NCBI RefSeq assembly: GCF_000719865.1
Contig: NZ_JOID01000017.1
Span: forward strand, 1 to 64,000
DNA: 64,000 nucleotides
DNA from: Streptomyces albus subsp. albus
GTDB taxonomy: Bacteria > Actinomycetota > Actinomycetes > Streptomycetales > Streptomycetaceae
Direction of reading: 5' to 3'
The notes below the pieces were generated by a model, which did no database searches, had not been told where the DNA came from, and saw only the letters and a list, made by a program, of their open reading frames with translations. The translations under genes and the position numbers were made by a program. Of the stretch, positions 18,995 through 28,041 are shown in pieces (the stretch's first letter is position 1; each line of letters begins with the position of its first letter).

Positions 18995-19960
18995 CTAGAA
19001 CAGCACGCGCGCCAGCGCGGTCCGGGCCTTGGTCACGCGCGGGTCGTCCGCGCCGATGACCTCGAAGAGCTCCAGGAGCCGCACCCTCGCCCGCTCCCGC
19101 TCGTCACCGACGGTGCGCCGTACCGTCTCGACCAGCCGTCCGAAGGCGTCCTCGACGTGTCCGCCGACCAGATCCAGATCCGCGGCGGCGATCTGGGCGT
19201 CCACGTCCGCCGGGTTGTCGGCCGCCGTCTTCCGCACCGCCTGCGGGTCCGCCCCCTGCACCCGCTGGAGCAACTCCGCCTGGGCCAGGCCCAGCTTGGC
19301 CTCCGGGTTGGCCGGGTCATCGCCGAGGACGTTCCGGTAGGCCTGGATGGCGCCGCCCAGGTCGCCCGCGTCCAGCGCCTCGTGAGCCGCCGCGAGCGCC
19401 GAGTCGTACGGGCCCGCGGGCGGTTCGGGAGCCGCCTGCCCGGGCTCCCCCTCCGCCCCGAGGGGCCCGCCGACGATGCCGAAGCGCTCCTCGGCCACCT
19501 GGATCAGCTGGTCCAGCACCTGCCGGATCTGCGCCTCGGGGGCCGCGCCCTGGAACAGCGGCAGCGCCTGCCCGCCGACGACGGCGAAGACGGCCGGGAT
19601 GCCCTGGACGCCGAACTGCTGGAAGAGCATCTGATTGGCCTCGACGTCGACCTTGGCCAGGATGAAGCGGCCGTCGTACTCCGCCGCCATCCGCTCCAGC
19701 ACCGGGCTGAGCTGCTTGCAGGGCTCGCACCACTCGGCCCAGAAGTCGATGACGACCGGCACCTGGGCCGACCGCTGGAGCACCTCCCGCTCGAAATCCG
19801 CCTCATTGACATCGATCACGGCGGCCGGAGGCGCGGCAGCCGGCCGGCCCTCGCGGGCCGCCTCGGCGCGCGCCTGCTCCGCCTTCTGCCTGGCCTCCCC
19901 GGCGGCCTTCACGGCGGCGAGGTCGACCACTCCACTCATGGACATGTTCCGTGGCTGCAT
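18995..19960 (-). CDS. Thioredoxin-TPR co-chaperone-like protein (YbbN type)
   Basis: A 321-residue protein. After an Ala/Glu-rich N-terminal helix comes a thioredoxin fold with FWAEWCEPCKQ (Cys78, Cys81; CEPC instead of CGPC), then after residue 180 a C-terminal TPR-like helical part (DAGDLGGAIQAYRNVLGDDP). This is the architecture of the E. coli co-chaperone YbbN/CnoX, with redox and chaperone-linked roles in the cytosol. The ATG at 19960 gives the usual start MQPRNMSMSG of Streptomyces homologues. Confidence 0.88.
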   Translation of the reverse strand: MQPRNMSMSGVVDLAAVKAAGEARQKAEQARAEAAREGRPAAAPPAAVIDVNEADFEREVLQRSAQVPVVIDFWAEWCEPCKQLSPVLERMAAEYDGRFILAKVDVEANQMLFQQFGVQGIPAVFAVVGGQALPLFQGAAPEAQIRQVLDQLIQVAEERFGIVGGPLGAEGEPGQAAPEPPAGPYDSALAAAHEALDAGDLGGAIQAYRNVLGDDPANPEAKLGLAQAELLQRVQGADPQAVRKTAADNPADVDAQIAAADLDLVGGHVEDAFGRLVETVRRTVGDERERARVRLLELFEVIGADDPRVTKARTALARVLF

Positions 19961-20291
19961 GGGTACATCCTCCCCTCTCCGGGCGCCGATCGGAAAAGCG
20001 CCGGGTGGACGCTCGCCGTTCGGGCCGTCCGTACGGCCGCCGGATCGCGGAGTACGGCCGGCCCGGCCGCCGCGGTGTGCGGGGAGGGCCGCTGTGGCGC
20101 CGGGTCCCCACCCGGTGCCGGATCCTTCGTCAGCGGTTCCGCGCGGCGTCGGTCGGGGCCGCGCGGGGTCGGGTTGTGCGTGTCGCGTGGTTGTCGCGTG
20201 GTGGTCGTGCTCGGGTCTCTCACACTTTCGATACCAACCGTAGCGTAATTGCGGCCGGGTGGGAACGGGGACCGGCGTTAAGGTCGTGTCC
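19961..20291. promoter_or_regulatory. Divergent region between thioredoxin-TPR and TetR genes
   Basis: A 331-base gap. The stretch 20218-20255 (CACACTTTCGATACC, GTAGCGTAATTG) is AT-rich for this genome and is the likely promoter of the TetR gene. I see no clear palindrome and no gene. Confidence 0.3.
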
Positions 20292-20978
20292 ATGCCCGCC
20301 CCCGCCCGTCGCACCCCCCGTACCGGCCGCCCCCGCGACGCCGGCGCGGACCGCGCGATCCTGGCCGCGACCCGGGCCGCGCTGGTGGAACTCGGCTGGT
20401 CGAGGCTGTCGCTGGGGGACGTCGCGGCGCGCGCCGGCGTGGCCAAGACCACGCTCTACCGCCGCTGGTCCGGCAAGAACGACCTCGTGCTGGACGCCGT
20501 CGCCGAACTCCTGGACGAACTGGAGCTTCCCGACCGGGGCAGCCTGCGCGCCGACGTGGAGGGCGTGGTGCTGCGCTTCGCCCGGCTGCTGGAGCGGCCG
20601 GAGGCCAAGGCCTCGCTGATGGCCGTGGTCGCCGAGTCGACGCACGACCCGGCCCTGCGGGAGCGGATCCGGTCGGCGATCGTGGACCGGCAGAAACGGC
20701 TCGTCCTGCTCGGCCGGGAACGGGCGCAGCGGCGCGGCGAACTGCCCGCGGACGCGCCCGGCCCGGAGGGCGCCGCGGCGGCGCGGCGCTCGGTGGACCT
20801 GATCTTCGACGTGATCGCCGGCGCGGTGGTGCACCGGACGCTGGTGAGCAGCGAGCCCGTGGACCCCGGCTGGGTGCGCGACCTCACGGCCCTGCTGCTC
20901 GACGGGCTGACGGCCGGGGCCACCCCGCCGCCGGCCGCCCCACCGGGGCCCGGACGACCGGAGACGGGGCTCCCGTAG
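20292..20978 (+). CDS. TetR-family transcriptional regulator
   Basis: A 228-residue repressor-type protein. Residues 15-65 are the TetR helix-turn-helix (ILAATRAALVELGWSRLSLG, then VAARAGVAKTTLYRRWSGKN). The C-terminal ligand domain includes LIFDVIAGAVVHRTLVSSEP, which fits the TetR_C group common in actinomycetes. It ends in a Pro/Gly-rich tail. The ATG at 20292 is used; an upstream start would extend into the promoter region. Its neighbours, a thioredoxin gene and icmA, give no clear hint of the ligand. Confidence 0.88.
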   Translation: MPAPARRTPRTGRPRDAGADRAILAATRAALVELGWSRLSLGDVAARAGVAKTTLYRRWSGKNDLVLDAVAELLDELELPDRGSLRADVEGVVLRFARLLERPEAKASLMAVVAESTHDPALRERIRSAIVDRQKRLVLLGRERAQRRGELPADAPGPEGAAAARRSVDLIFDVIAGAVVHRTLVSSEPVDPGWVRDLTALLLDGLTAGATPPPAAPPGPGRPETGLP

Positions 20979-21094
20979 GCGGGGCCCGGACGGGGGCACC
21001 GGGGCCGGCGGCGGGCCGGGGCGGGCGGCCGGTGGCGGGGCGGCCGGACGGACAGCCGGGACGGACGAGCGGGGCTGACGGCTTCAACGGACAG

Positions 21095-21130
21095 CCGGAG
21101 GGCCGGGGGTTCGCGCCCCCGGCCCTCCGG
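21095..21130. terminator. Perfect 15-bp hairpin between convergent TetR gene and icmA
   Basis: CCGGAGGGCCGGGGG (21095-21109), loop TTCGCG, and exact complement 21116-21130, flanked by AAAAA on the right. It can serve both convergent genes. Confidence 0.8.
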
Positions 21131-21150
21131 AAAAACCCCCGCGCCGGGCG

Positions 21151-22851
21151 TCAGAAGCCGGCCGGCTCCGTGTAGACGCCCCACTCCTCGCGCAGCACGC
21201 CGCAGATCTCGCCGAGCGTGGCCTCGGCCCGTACGGCCTCCAGCATGGGCTCGATCATGTTGCCGCCGTCCCGGGCCGCCGCGAGCATGGCGTCCAGGGC
21301 GGCCCGGACCGCGCCGTCGTCACGGGCGGCCTTCCGCTCCGCGAGCACCCGGACCTGCTCCCGCTCGACCTCGTGGCTGACCCGCAGGATCTCCAGGTCT
21401 CCGGTGACGGAGCCGGTGTGGCAGTTGACGCCGACGACCTTCTTGTCACCCTTCTCCAGGGCCCGCTGGTACGCGAAGGCCGCTTCGGCGATCTCGCCGG
21501 TGAACCAGCCGTCCTCGATGCCGCGCAGGATGCCGGAGGTGATCGGCCCGATCGGGTGCTCGCCGTTCGGCACCGCGCGCCGGCCCCGCTCCCGGATCTG
21601 CTCGAAGATCTTCTCGGCGTCGGCCTCGATCCGGTCGGTCAGCGCCTCGACGTACCAGGAGCCGCCGAGCGGGTCGGCGACGTTGGCGACGCCGGTCTCC
21701 TCCATCAGCACCTGCTGGGTGCGCAGCGCGATCTCGGCGGCCTGCTCCGAGGGGAGCGCCAGGGTCTCGTCCAGGGCGTTGGTGTGCAGGGAGTTGGTGC
21801 CGCCGAGGACGGCGGCGAGCGCCTCGACCGCGGTCCGCACCACGTTGTTGTACGGCTGCTGGGCGGTGAGCGAGACCCCGGCGGTCTGGGTGTGGAAGCG
21901 CAGCCACTGCGCCTTCTCCGTCTTCGCCCCGTAGACGTCGCGCATCCAGCGGGCCCAGATGCGGCGTGCGGCGCGGAACTTGGCGATCTCCTCGAAGAAG
22001 TCGAGGTGCGCGTCGAAGAAGAAGGAGAGGCCGGGCGCGAAGTCGTCCACGTCCAGGCCGCGGGAGAGGCCCAGTTCGACGTAGCCGAAGCCGTCGGCGA
22101 GGGTGTAGGCGAGCTCCTGCGCCGCCGTGGAGCCGGCCTCGCGGATGTGGTAGCCGGAGACGGAGAGCGGCTTGTACGCGGGGATGTTCCGCGCGCAGTG
22201 CTCCATGAGGTCGCCGATGAGGCGCAGATGCGGCTCGGGCTGGAAGAGCCACTCCTTCTGCGCGATGTACTCCTTGAAGATGTCCGTCTGCAGCGTGCCG
22301 TTGAGGACGCCGGGGTCGACGCCCTGCCGCTCGGCGGCGACGAGGTACATACAGAAGACGGGGACGGCGGGCCCGCTGATCGTCATGGAGGTGGTGACGT
22401 CGCCGAGCGGGATGTCCCGGAAGAGGACCTCCATGTCGGCGGCGGAGTCGATGGCGACGCCGCAGTGGCCGACCTCGCCGAGCGACTTGGGCTCGTCGGA
22501 GTCGCGGCCCATGAGGGTCGGCATGTCGAAGGCGACGGAGAGGCCGCCGCCGCCGGCCTCCAGGATCATCTTGTAGCGCTCGTTGGTCTGCTCGGCGTTG
22601 CCGAAGCCGGCGAACTGGCGGATGGTCCAGGTGCGGCCCCGGTAGCCGGTCGGGTACAGACCGCGGGTGAAGGGGTACTCCCCGGGCCAGCCGATCCGCT
22701 CGAAGCCGGGCACGGTGCTGCCCGGGGGCGGGCCGTACACGGGGTCGACCGGGTCGCCCGAGAGCGTGGTGAAGTCTGCGTCCCGCTTGCGGGCCGCGTC
22801 GTAACGGGCCTGCCAGCGGCGGCGGCCTTCTTCGAGGGCGTCGGAGTCCAT
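21151..22851 (-). CDS. icmA: Isobutyryl-CoA mutase large subunit
   Basis: A 566-residue subunit of the cobalamin-dependent mutase that interconverts isobutyryl-CoA and n-butyryl-CoA, feeding valine carbon into polyketides and lipids. It has the TIM-barrel substrate domain (TIRQFAGFGNAEQTN, FDMPTLMGRDSD, SGPAVPVFCMYLVAAERQG) but no B12-binding domain, which sits on a separate small subunit not in this window. It is nearly identical in layout to IcmA as I recall it, which starts MDADAIEEG; hence the ATG at 22851 rather than the TTG at 22860. meaB, which protects such mutases, lies 6 kb away. Confidence 0.9.
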   Translation of the reverse strand: MDSDALEEGRRRWQARYDAARKRDADFTTLSGDPVDPVYGPPPGSTVPGFERIGWPGEYPFTRGLYPTGYRGRTWTIRQFAGFGNAEQTNERYKMILEAGGGGLSVAFDMPTLMGRDSDEPKSLGEVGHCGVAIDSAADMEVLFRDIPLGDVTTSMTISGPAVPVFCMYLVAAERQGVDPGVLNGTLQTDIFKEYIAQKEWLFQPEPHLRLIGDLMEHCARNIPAYKPLSVSGYHIREAGSTAAQELAYTLADGFGYVELGLSRGLDVDDFAPGLSFFFDAHLDFFEEIAKFRAARRIWARWMRDVYGAKTEKAQWLRFHTQTAGVSLTAQQPYNNVVRTAVEALAAVLGGTNSLHTNALDETLALPSEQAAEIALRTQQVLMEETGVANVADPLGGSWYVEALTDRIEADAEKIFEQIRERGRRAVPNGEHPIGPITSGILRGIEDGWFTGEIAEAAFAYQRALEKGDKKVVGVNCHTGSVTGDLEILRVSHEVEREQVRVLAERKAARDDGAVRAALDAMLAAARDGGNMIEPMLEAVRAEATLGEICGVLREEWGVYTEPAGF

Positions 22852-22937
22852 GGAGGCCAATTTACTTGGACGTCCTACTATCTGTCGATGGCAGTCCGCG
22901 GGGCACGGGTGACCGGGGCCCCGCGGTGCCGGGCCGC

Positions 22938-23270
22938 TCAGGCCTTCGCGACCACCGGACCGCCGTCCGCCACGAGCGGTTCCACCTCACGGGTGATCTT
23001 GCGCTCCACGAAGAAGGCGGCGAGCGGGATGGTGCCGGAGAGCAGCACCCAGAGCAGCTTGCCGAAGCTCCACTTGGCCTTGGAGCCCAGGTCGAAGGCG
23101 AAGATCAGATAGATGATGTACAGCAGGCCGTGCGTCTGGGACACCACGAAGGTGAGGTCCTCACCGCGGCCGAAGCCGTACTTGAACACCATGCAGGTGC
23201 TGAGCACCAGCAGCATCACGGCGGTGACGTAGGCCATGACCCGGTACCGGGTCAGCACGCTCTTCTTCAT
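22938..23270 (-). CDS. DUF3817 small membrane protein
   Basis: A 110-residue protein with about three membrane segments (VMAYVTAVMLLVLSTCMVF, GLLYIIYLIFAFDLG, LLWVLLSGTIPLAAFF) and the short basic N terminus KKSVLTRYR. The pattern HGLLYIIYL and the ending PLAAFFVERK match DUF3817. A second DUF3817 gene lies at 25301-25645, so MarR and ArsR genes here are bracketed by paralogues. Function unknown. Confidence 0.85.
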   Translation of the reverse strand: MKKSVLTRYRVMAYVTAVMLLVLSTCMVFKYGFGRGEDLTFVVSQTHGLLYIIYLIFAFDLGSKAKWSFGKLLWVLLSGTIPLAAFFVERKITREVEPLVADGGPVVAKA

Positions 23271-23342
23271 GCCGTCGAGCGTAACCGGAGCACGCCGCGA
23301 GCCCCCCGCTGCCCCGGGGCCGGGCCCGGACCCGGCCCGGCC

Positions 23343-23855
23343 TCAGCCTTTTTCGTCGAAGTCGCCGGCCGCGACGCGCAGGGGGCGCAGCAGCGCGAAG
23401 ATCTCGGCGCACTCCTCCGCGTCGTACACCCCCAGCCCGAAGTCCATCGCCATCAGGTCGCGGGTGGCGGACTCGACGACCTCGCGCCCCTTGTCGGTGA
23501 TGGTCGCCAGGGTGCCGCGCCCGTCGTTGGGGTTCGGCCGCTTGGCGACGAGCCCGGAGCGGACCAGCCGGTCGACGGTGTTGGTGACGGAGGTGGGGTG
23601 GACCATCAACCGCTCGCCGATCTTGGACATCGGGAGCTCCCCGGCCTTGCTGAAGGTGAGCAGCACCAGGGCCTCGTACCGGGCGAAGGTGAGGCCGTAC
23701 GGCTTGACGACCGCGTCCACCTGCCCGAGCAGGATCTGCTGGGCCCGCATGATCGAGGTGATGGCGACCATGGACGGCACGGATCCCCATCGCTGCTTCC
23801 AGAGTTCGTCGGCTCGGGCGATCGGGTCGAACGACAGACTGAGCGGCTTCGGCAC
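23343..23855 (-). CDS. MarR-family transcriptional regulator
   Basis: A 170-residue winged-helix regulator. The recognition region is SKIGERLMVHPTSVTNTVDR and the wing is RPNPNDGRGTLATITDKG. The N-terminal helix (FDPIARADELWKQRWG) takes part in dimerisation. It lies 70 bases upstream of the DUF3817 gene on the same strand and may be co-transcribed with it. The ligand cannot be predicted. Confidence 0.9.
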   Translation of the reverse strand: MPKPLSLSFDPIARADELWKQRWGSVPSMVAITSIMRAQQILLGQVDAVVKPYGLTFARYEALVLLTFSKAGELPMSKIGERLMVHPTSVTNTVDRLVRSGLVAKRPNPNDGRGTLATITDKGREVVESATRDLMAMDFGLGVYDAEECAEIFALLRPLRVAAGDFDEKG

Positions 23856-24023
23856 GCCTCGACCCTACCGGCCGGTCATATGGTGGTCAGCCCCGTTCCG
23901 CATACCGGTCAACCGGACGGCACGGGAGGACCGGCCAGGCATGTGCCCCAGCCCTCGGGGTAGATCATCTCCGACATGCTTTCGGACGGAGACGAAAACC
24001 TGGCGGAGAGGGCGGACCACCCC

Positions 24024-25178
24024 ATGCCGTTCCATCTGCGATGCGGGCCCGACGACGCGGCGCGCTGCCGGTTCGCGGTCTCCCCGCTCTGGGAGACGCG
24101 GAGCGCCGTGCGCGCCCTGGACCGCCCCGGCCCGCCCGGCACCCGGCTGCCGTGGCTGCGCAGGATCCAGGTGGCGGCCTCGGGGCTGAACCTGGCGCCG
24201 CTGTCACTGCTGACGCCGGTCCACGGCCGCGGCCCGCGCTTCCTCGCCCCGCGCCCCGACGGCACCGGCACCCGGATCGAGGACGAACTGGCCCGGGTCC
24301 GGGCGACCGACCCGGCGGTGGCCCGGGTGGAGCTGGAGCGGGCGCTGGCCGGAACCCCGGGCGCGGCCGGCAGCCTGCGCGGACGCCGGATGCTGGAGGA
24401 CCCGGGCCGGGCCGTCAAGGAGCTGGCGGACCTGCTGGAGCTGGCCTGGCGGGCGCTGATCGAGCCGGACTGGCCGCCACTGCACGCCCTGCTGGAGGCC
24501 GACGCCGCCTTCCACGCGCGGCGGCTGGCCGGCGGCGGGCCGGAGGCGCTCTTCGCCGAACTGCACCCGGACGTGTCCTGGGCGGACGGCACGCTGACGA
24601 TCGCGCACGCCGAACCGCCGGGGGACGGCACGGAGCGGAGCGCCGCCCCGTCACCGTCCGCTCCGGACGGAGCCGATGGCACCGGAAGGCCGGAGGACGC
24701 GGCAGCGGCCGGACCGCCGCACGGAGCGGACGGTGACGGGGCGCCGGACGGTGCCGACGGGCGCGGGGTACGAGAGGGCGCGGACGGCGGCCGGGCGCGG
24801 GACGGAGCGGACGGCGGCGGGCTGCTGCTGGTCCCGAGCGTCTTCTGCCGGCCGGGCCCGGTCGCGGGCCGCGAGATGCCGTGGGACCGTGCGCTGGTCT
24901 ACCCGGCACGGGGCCTCGGCGGACTGTGGCAGTCCTCCGGCGACCAGCCGCCGGAGGTGCTGTCCCGGCTGCTCGGCCGGGGCCGCGCGGCCGTCCTCAC
25001 CGCGCTGGAGGAGCCGGCCAGCACCACGGGCCTCGCCCGCCGGCTGGGCCTGGCCCCGTCCTCCGTCTCGGCGCATCTCTCGGCGCTGCGCGACGCGGGC
25101 CTGCTGACCTCGCACCGCTACGGCCACCAGGTGCTGTACGAGCGCACGCCGCTCGGGATCGCGCTGGCGGCCGGCTGA
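24024..25178 (+). CDS. ArsR-family regulator with DUF5937 domain
   Basis: A 384-residue protein started at the ATG at 24024 (MPFHLRCG); an earlier ATG at 23976 lacks a ribosome site. The N-terminal 200 residues fit the DUF5937 domain of Streptomyces ArsR-like proteins. The C-terminal 75 residues form the winged helix (TTGLARRLGLAPSSVSAHLS, then LTSHRYGHQVLYERT). Between them (about residues 210-270) is an insertion of Gly/Ala/Asp-rich repeats around GADG, coded by GGAGCGGACGG-like repeated DNA at about 24660-24830. The insertion is expected to be disordered and to vary between strains. Effector unknown. Confidence 0.82.
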   Translation: MPFHLRCGPDDAARCRFAVSPLWETRSAVRALDRPGPPGTRLPWLRRIQVAASGLNLAPLSLLTPVHGRGPRFLAPRPDGTGTRIEDELARVRATDPAVARVELERALAGTPGAAGSLRGRRMLEDPGRAVKELADLLELAWRALIEPDWPPLHALLEADAAFHARRLAGGGPEALFAELHPDVSWADGTLTIAHAEPPGDGTERSAAPSPSAPDGADGTGRPEDAAAAGPPHGADGDGAPDGADGRGVREGADGGRARDGADGGGLLLVPSVFCRPGPVAGREMPWDRALVYPARGLGGLWQSSGDQPPEVLSRLLGRGRAAVLTALEEPASTTGLARRLGLAPSSVSAHLSALRDAGLLTSHRYGHQVLYERTPLGIALAAG

Positions 25179-25236
25179 CCGAGGGCGGCGTACCCGTCGG
25201 CGGCGGCGTACGCCGTCCGGAGCGGCCGGCGTCCCC

Positions 25237-25290
25237 CCGGACCCGGGTGACGGCCCCGGACCCGGGTCACGGCCCCGGGCCCGGGTGACG
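25237..25290. repeat. Tandem 19-bp repeat, 2.8 copies
   Basis: Copies at 25237-25255, 25256-25274 and a partial one at 25275-25290, with consensus CCGGACCCGGGTGACGGCC. The second copy has GTCAC in place of GTGAC, so the copies can also pair with each other and act as a bidirectional terminator between the convergent ArsR and DUF3817 genes. Confidence 0.7.
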
Positions 25291-25300
25291 CTCCGACCGG

Positions 25301-25645
25301 TCAGGCGCTGACGACGCCCTCGCGGCGGGCCCGGGCGGCGATGACCCCGGCCTCCTCCTCGCGGCGCAGCATCCGCTCGGCCCAGAAGCCGCCGACCGGG
25401 ATCAGCGAGAGCACGAAGTAGACCAGCGGCTGCTTCACCGGCCACTTGGTGCGGTTCCAGGCGTCGGCCAGGAAGAGCAGGAAGAGGACGACCAGCACGC
25501 CGTGGATCGCGCCCATCACCGGCACCGCGTTGAAGTCGGTGGTGCGCTTGAGCACCGAGCAGACCAGCAGCAGCACATAGGAGACCGCCTCCACGGCGGA
25601 GACCAGGCGGAGTCGGCGGACGGCGGAAGCGGTCTTGATGTCCAC
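25301..25645 (-). CDS. DUF3817 small membrane protein (second copy)
   Basis: A 114-residue membrane protein with the GTG start at 25645 (MDIKTASAVRRLRLV). The hydrophobic segments are SYVLLLVCSVL, HGVLVVLFLLFLADAW and PLVYFVLSLIPVGGFWAERM, the same order and spacing as in the DUF3817 gene at 22938-23270. A charged tail (RREEEAGVIAARARREG) ends the protein. It converges with the ArsR gene. Function unknown. Confidence 0.82.
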   Translation of the reverse strand: MDIKTASAVRRLRLVSAVEAVSYVLLLVCSVLKRTTDFNAVPVMGAIHGVLVVLFLLFLADAWNRTKWPVKQPLVYFVLSLIPVGGFWAERMLRREEEAGVIAARARREGVVSA

Positions 25646-25879
25646 GGGCGGGAACCTCTTTCGACGGAACGGGGGGCGGGGTCGTGGAGCCGGAGGGCTG
25701 GGGGCGCCCCTGCGGGCGAGCTGCTTGTGAACGCTTGCACAAACGCGTCCATTCTGACAGCCGTTCCCGGCGGACGGCCGCCCGGGTGGGCCGGTGTGAC
25801 CTTCGCGACGCGCGGTCCGCCCGGCCTCGTACGGGAGATCCCCTGTCGGTACTCCCCCGGGACGGATACGGTCGGGGCT

Positions 25880-26518
25880 GTGGCGCAATTCCGACTGCAA
25901 GGCAGCAAAGTGCTCGCCGTCGACCTGGGCGGAGAGGCCGTCAAGGCGAAGAACGGCGCGATGGTGGCCTACGACGGCCGTATGGACTTCAAGAAGCTGA
26001 GCGGGGGCGGCGAGGGCCTGCGCGGCATGGTCACCCGCCGGCTCACGGGTGAGCAGATGGAGCTGATGGAGGTGCGGGGGCAGGGGACCTGCTGGTTCGC
26101 CGACCGGGCCACCGAGATCACGCTCGTCCCGCTGCACGGCGACAAGCTCCATGTGGAGGCGAGCAATCTGCTAGCGGCCGACGCGGGGCTCCGCACCGGC
26201 ACGACCTTCACCGGGCTGCGCGGGGCCGCCCAGGGCAACGGCCTGTTCACCACGGTCGTCGAGGGCACGGGCCAGGCGGCCATCATGTCCGACGGGCCGG
26301 CCGTGGTGCTGCGGGTGTCGCCGGCGTACCCGCTGCGGGTGGACCCGGGAGCGTACGTGGCCCACACGGGCAAGCTGCGGCAGGAGTTCCAGTCCGGGGT
26401 GAACTTCCGCACCGTCATGGGCGAGGGCTCCGGGGAGTCGTTCCAGATCCGCTTCGAGGGCGAGGGGCTGGTCTATGTGCAGCCCAGCGAGCGCAACACG
26501 GTCGGGGGGCAGCTCTGA
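25880..26518 (+). CDS. AIM24 family protein (first of three)
   Basis: A 212-residue all-beta protein. The AIM24 pattern (tryptophan RNA-binding attenuator-like fold) is visible: KAKNGAMVAYDGRMDF near the start, then CWFADRATEITLVPL and LRVDPGAYVAHTG near the end. The GTG at 25880 matches the start of homologues, though the ribosome site is weak. Its stop overlaps the next AIM24 gene (TGATG). In yeast AIM24 is mitochondrial; the bacterial role is unknown. No signal peptide or membrane span is seen. Confidence 0.85.
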   Translation: MAQFRLQGSKVLAVDLGGEAVKAKNGAMVAYDGRMDFKKLSGGGEGLRGMVTRRLTGEQMELMEVRGQGTCWFADRATEITLVPLHGDKLHVEASNLLAADAGLRTGTTFTGLRGAAQGNGLFTTVVEGTGQAAIMSDGPAVVLRVSPAYPLRVDPGAYVAHTGKLRQEFQSGVNFRTVMGEGSGESFQIRFEGEGLVYVQPSERNTVGGQL

Positions 26519-27168
26519 TGCCGTTCCGGGAGATCAACTCGAAGATGGTCGAGGCGCGGATCACGCCCGGTCAGCGGCTGTTCAGCCAGCGCGGCGCCAT
26601 GCTCGCCTACACGGGGGAGGTGAGCTTCACCCCGAGCATGGCGGGCGGCCAGGGTGGGGTGATGTCGATGATCGGCCGCCGGGTGGCGGGCGAGGCGGCG
26701 CCGCTGATGACGGTCGAGGGCGACGGCACCGTGATGTTCGGGCACGGCGGTCACCACATCCAGGTGATCGAGCTGTCCGGTGACACCCTGCACGTGGAGG
26801 CGGACCGGCTGCTGGCCTTCGACGGCACGCTCCAGCAGAAGCCGGTGTTCCTGGGCTCGCAGGGCGGGGTGATGGGCATGGTGCGCGGCCAGGTCACCGG
26901 CCAGGGCCTGTTCACCACCACCCTGAGCGGGCACGGTTCGGTGGCCGTGATGGCCCACGGCGGCGTCATCGAACTGCCGGTCACGCCGGATCGTCCGGTG
27001 CACGTCGACCCGCAGGCATACGTCGCCCACCACGGGGACGTGCGCAACAAGCTCTCCACGGCGCTGGGCTGGCGCGACATGGTCGGCCGCGGCTCGGGAG
27101 AGGCCTTCCAGCTCGAACTGTCGGGCACCGGCGCGGTGTTCGTCCAGGCATCGGAGGAGAAGCTGTGA
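26518..27168 (+). CDS. AIM24 family protein (second of three)
   Basis: A 216-residue paralogue of its neighbours. It shares SQRGAMLAYTGEVSF, GGVMGMVRGQVTGQGLFTTT and HVDPQAYVAHHGDV with the first and third proteins, which indicates gene triplication followed by divergence. The start overlaps the previous stop by one base, and the stop overlaps the next start by four bases, so all three are translated as a unit. They may form a mixed oligomer; this is inference. Confidence 0.85.
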   Translation: MPFREINSKMVEARITPGQRLFSQRGAMLAYTGEVSFTPSMAGGQGGVMSMIGRRVAGEAAPLMTVEGDGTVMFGHGGHHIQVIELSGDTLHVEADRLLAFDGTLQQKPVFLGSQGGVMGMVRGQVTGQGLFTTTLSGHGSVAVMAHGGVIELPVTPDRPVHVDPQAYVAHHGDVRNKLSTALGWRDMVGRGSGEAFQLELSGTGAVFVQASEEKL

Positions 27169-27947
27169 CCGGTCCGGCCGTCTTCGACCCGCAGACCCTG
27201 CCGGCCGACGACAACGTCAACGCGTACACCTTCTGCGTGGACCTGAACGGCCAGTGGTTCCTGCAGAAGGGCAAGATGATCGCCTACTACGGCGAGATCA
27301 GCTTCGACGGCGTCGGCCACGGCCGCCTCGACCGGCTGGTCGCCGGCAGCTTCCACTCCCCGCTGCACGCGGCGGACTGGGTGGTGGCCGAGGGCCGGGG
27401 CAAGATGCTCCTCGCCGACCGGGCCTTCGACGTCAACTCCTACGACCTGGAGGACGGCAACCTCACCGTCCGGTCGGGCAACCTGCTGGCCTTCGAACCG
27501 GGGCTGTCGCTCAAGCAGTCGATCATCCCGGGCTTTCTCACCCTGATCGGGACGGGGAAGTTCGTGGCCGCCTCGAACGGCCCGGTGGTCTTCGTGGAGC
27601 CGCCGGTCCGGGTCGACCCGCAGGCCCTCGTCGGCTGGGCGGACTGCCCGTCCCCCTGCCACCACTACGACCACGGGTATCTGCGCGGGGTGCTGGGCGG
27701 CGTGCGGGCCCTGACGGGGCTCGGCGGGGCCTCCGGGGAGGAGCACCAGTTCGAGTTCACGGGCGCGGGGCAGGTGCTGCTGCAGTCCACGGAGCAGTTG
27801 ATGGACGAGATCGCCACCGGCGCCGTGCCGGGCGAGCCGGGCGTGCCCGGCGGCGGTCACCCCGGCGGACAGGGCCCCGGTTCTGCGCCCGGACTTCCCC
27901 CACTTCCGGGCGGTCTGGGAGGGCTCCAGCGCCGCTTCGGACTGTAA
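27165..27947 (+). CDS. AIM24 family protein (third of three)
   Basis: A 260-residue paralogue starting at a GTG that overlaps the previous stop. The core (KGKMIAYYGEISFDG, MLLADRAFDVNSY, VRVDPQALVGWADCPS) is AIM24, with a distinctive CPSPCHHYDHGYL segment holding two Cys and three His that could bind a metal. The C-terminal 45 residues are Gly/Pro-rich (GVPGGGHPGGQGPG) and probably disordered. Function unknown. Confidence 0.85.
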   Translation: MTGPAVFDPQTLPADDNVNAYTFCVDLNGQWFLQKGKMIAYYGEISFDGVGHGRLDRLVAGSFHSPLHAADWVVAEGRGKMLLADRAFDVNSYDLEDGNLTVRSGNLLAFEPGLSLKQSIIPGFLTLIGTGKFVAASNGPVVFVEPPVRVDPQALVGWADCPSPCHHYDHGYLRGVLGGVRALTGLGGASGEEHQFEFTGAGQVLLQSTEQLMDEIATGAVPGEPGVPGGGHPGGQGPGSAPGLPPLPGGLGGLQRRFGL

Positions 27948-28041
27948 ACGGCAGTCTCCGGAGTGTAACGTTTCGAACGCCTGCCCGCACCGGCAGTTTT
28001 GCACGAGGGAACATTTGGGGGCGGTGCGAAGCAGTCCACCA

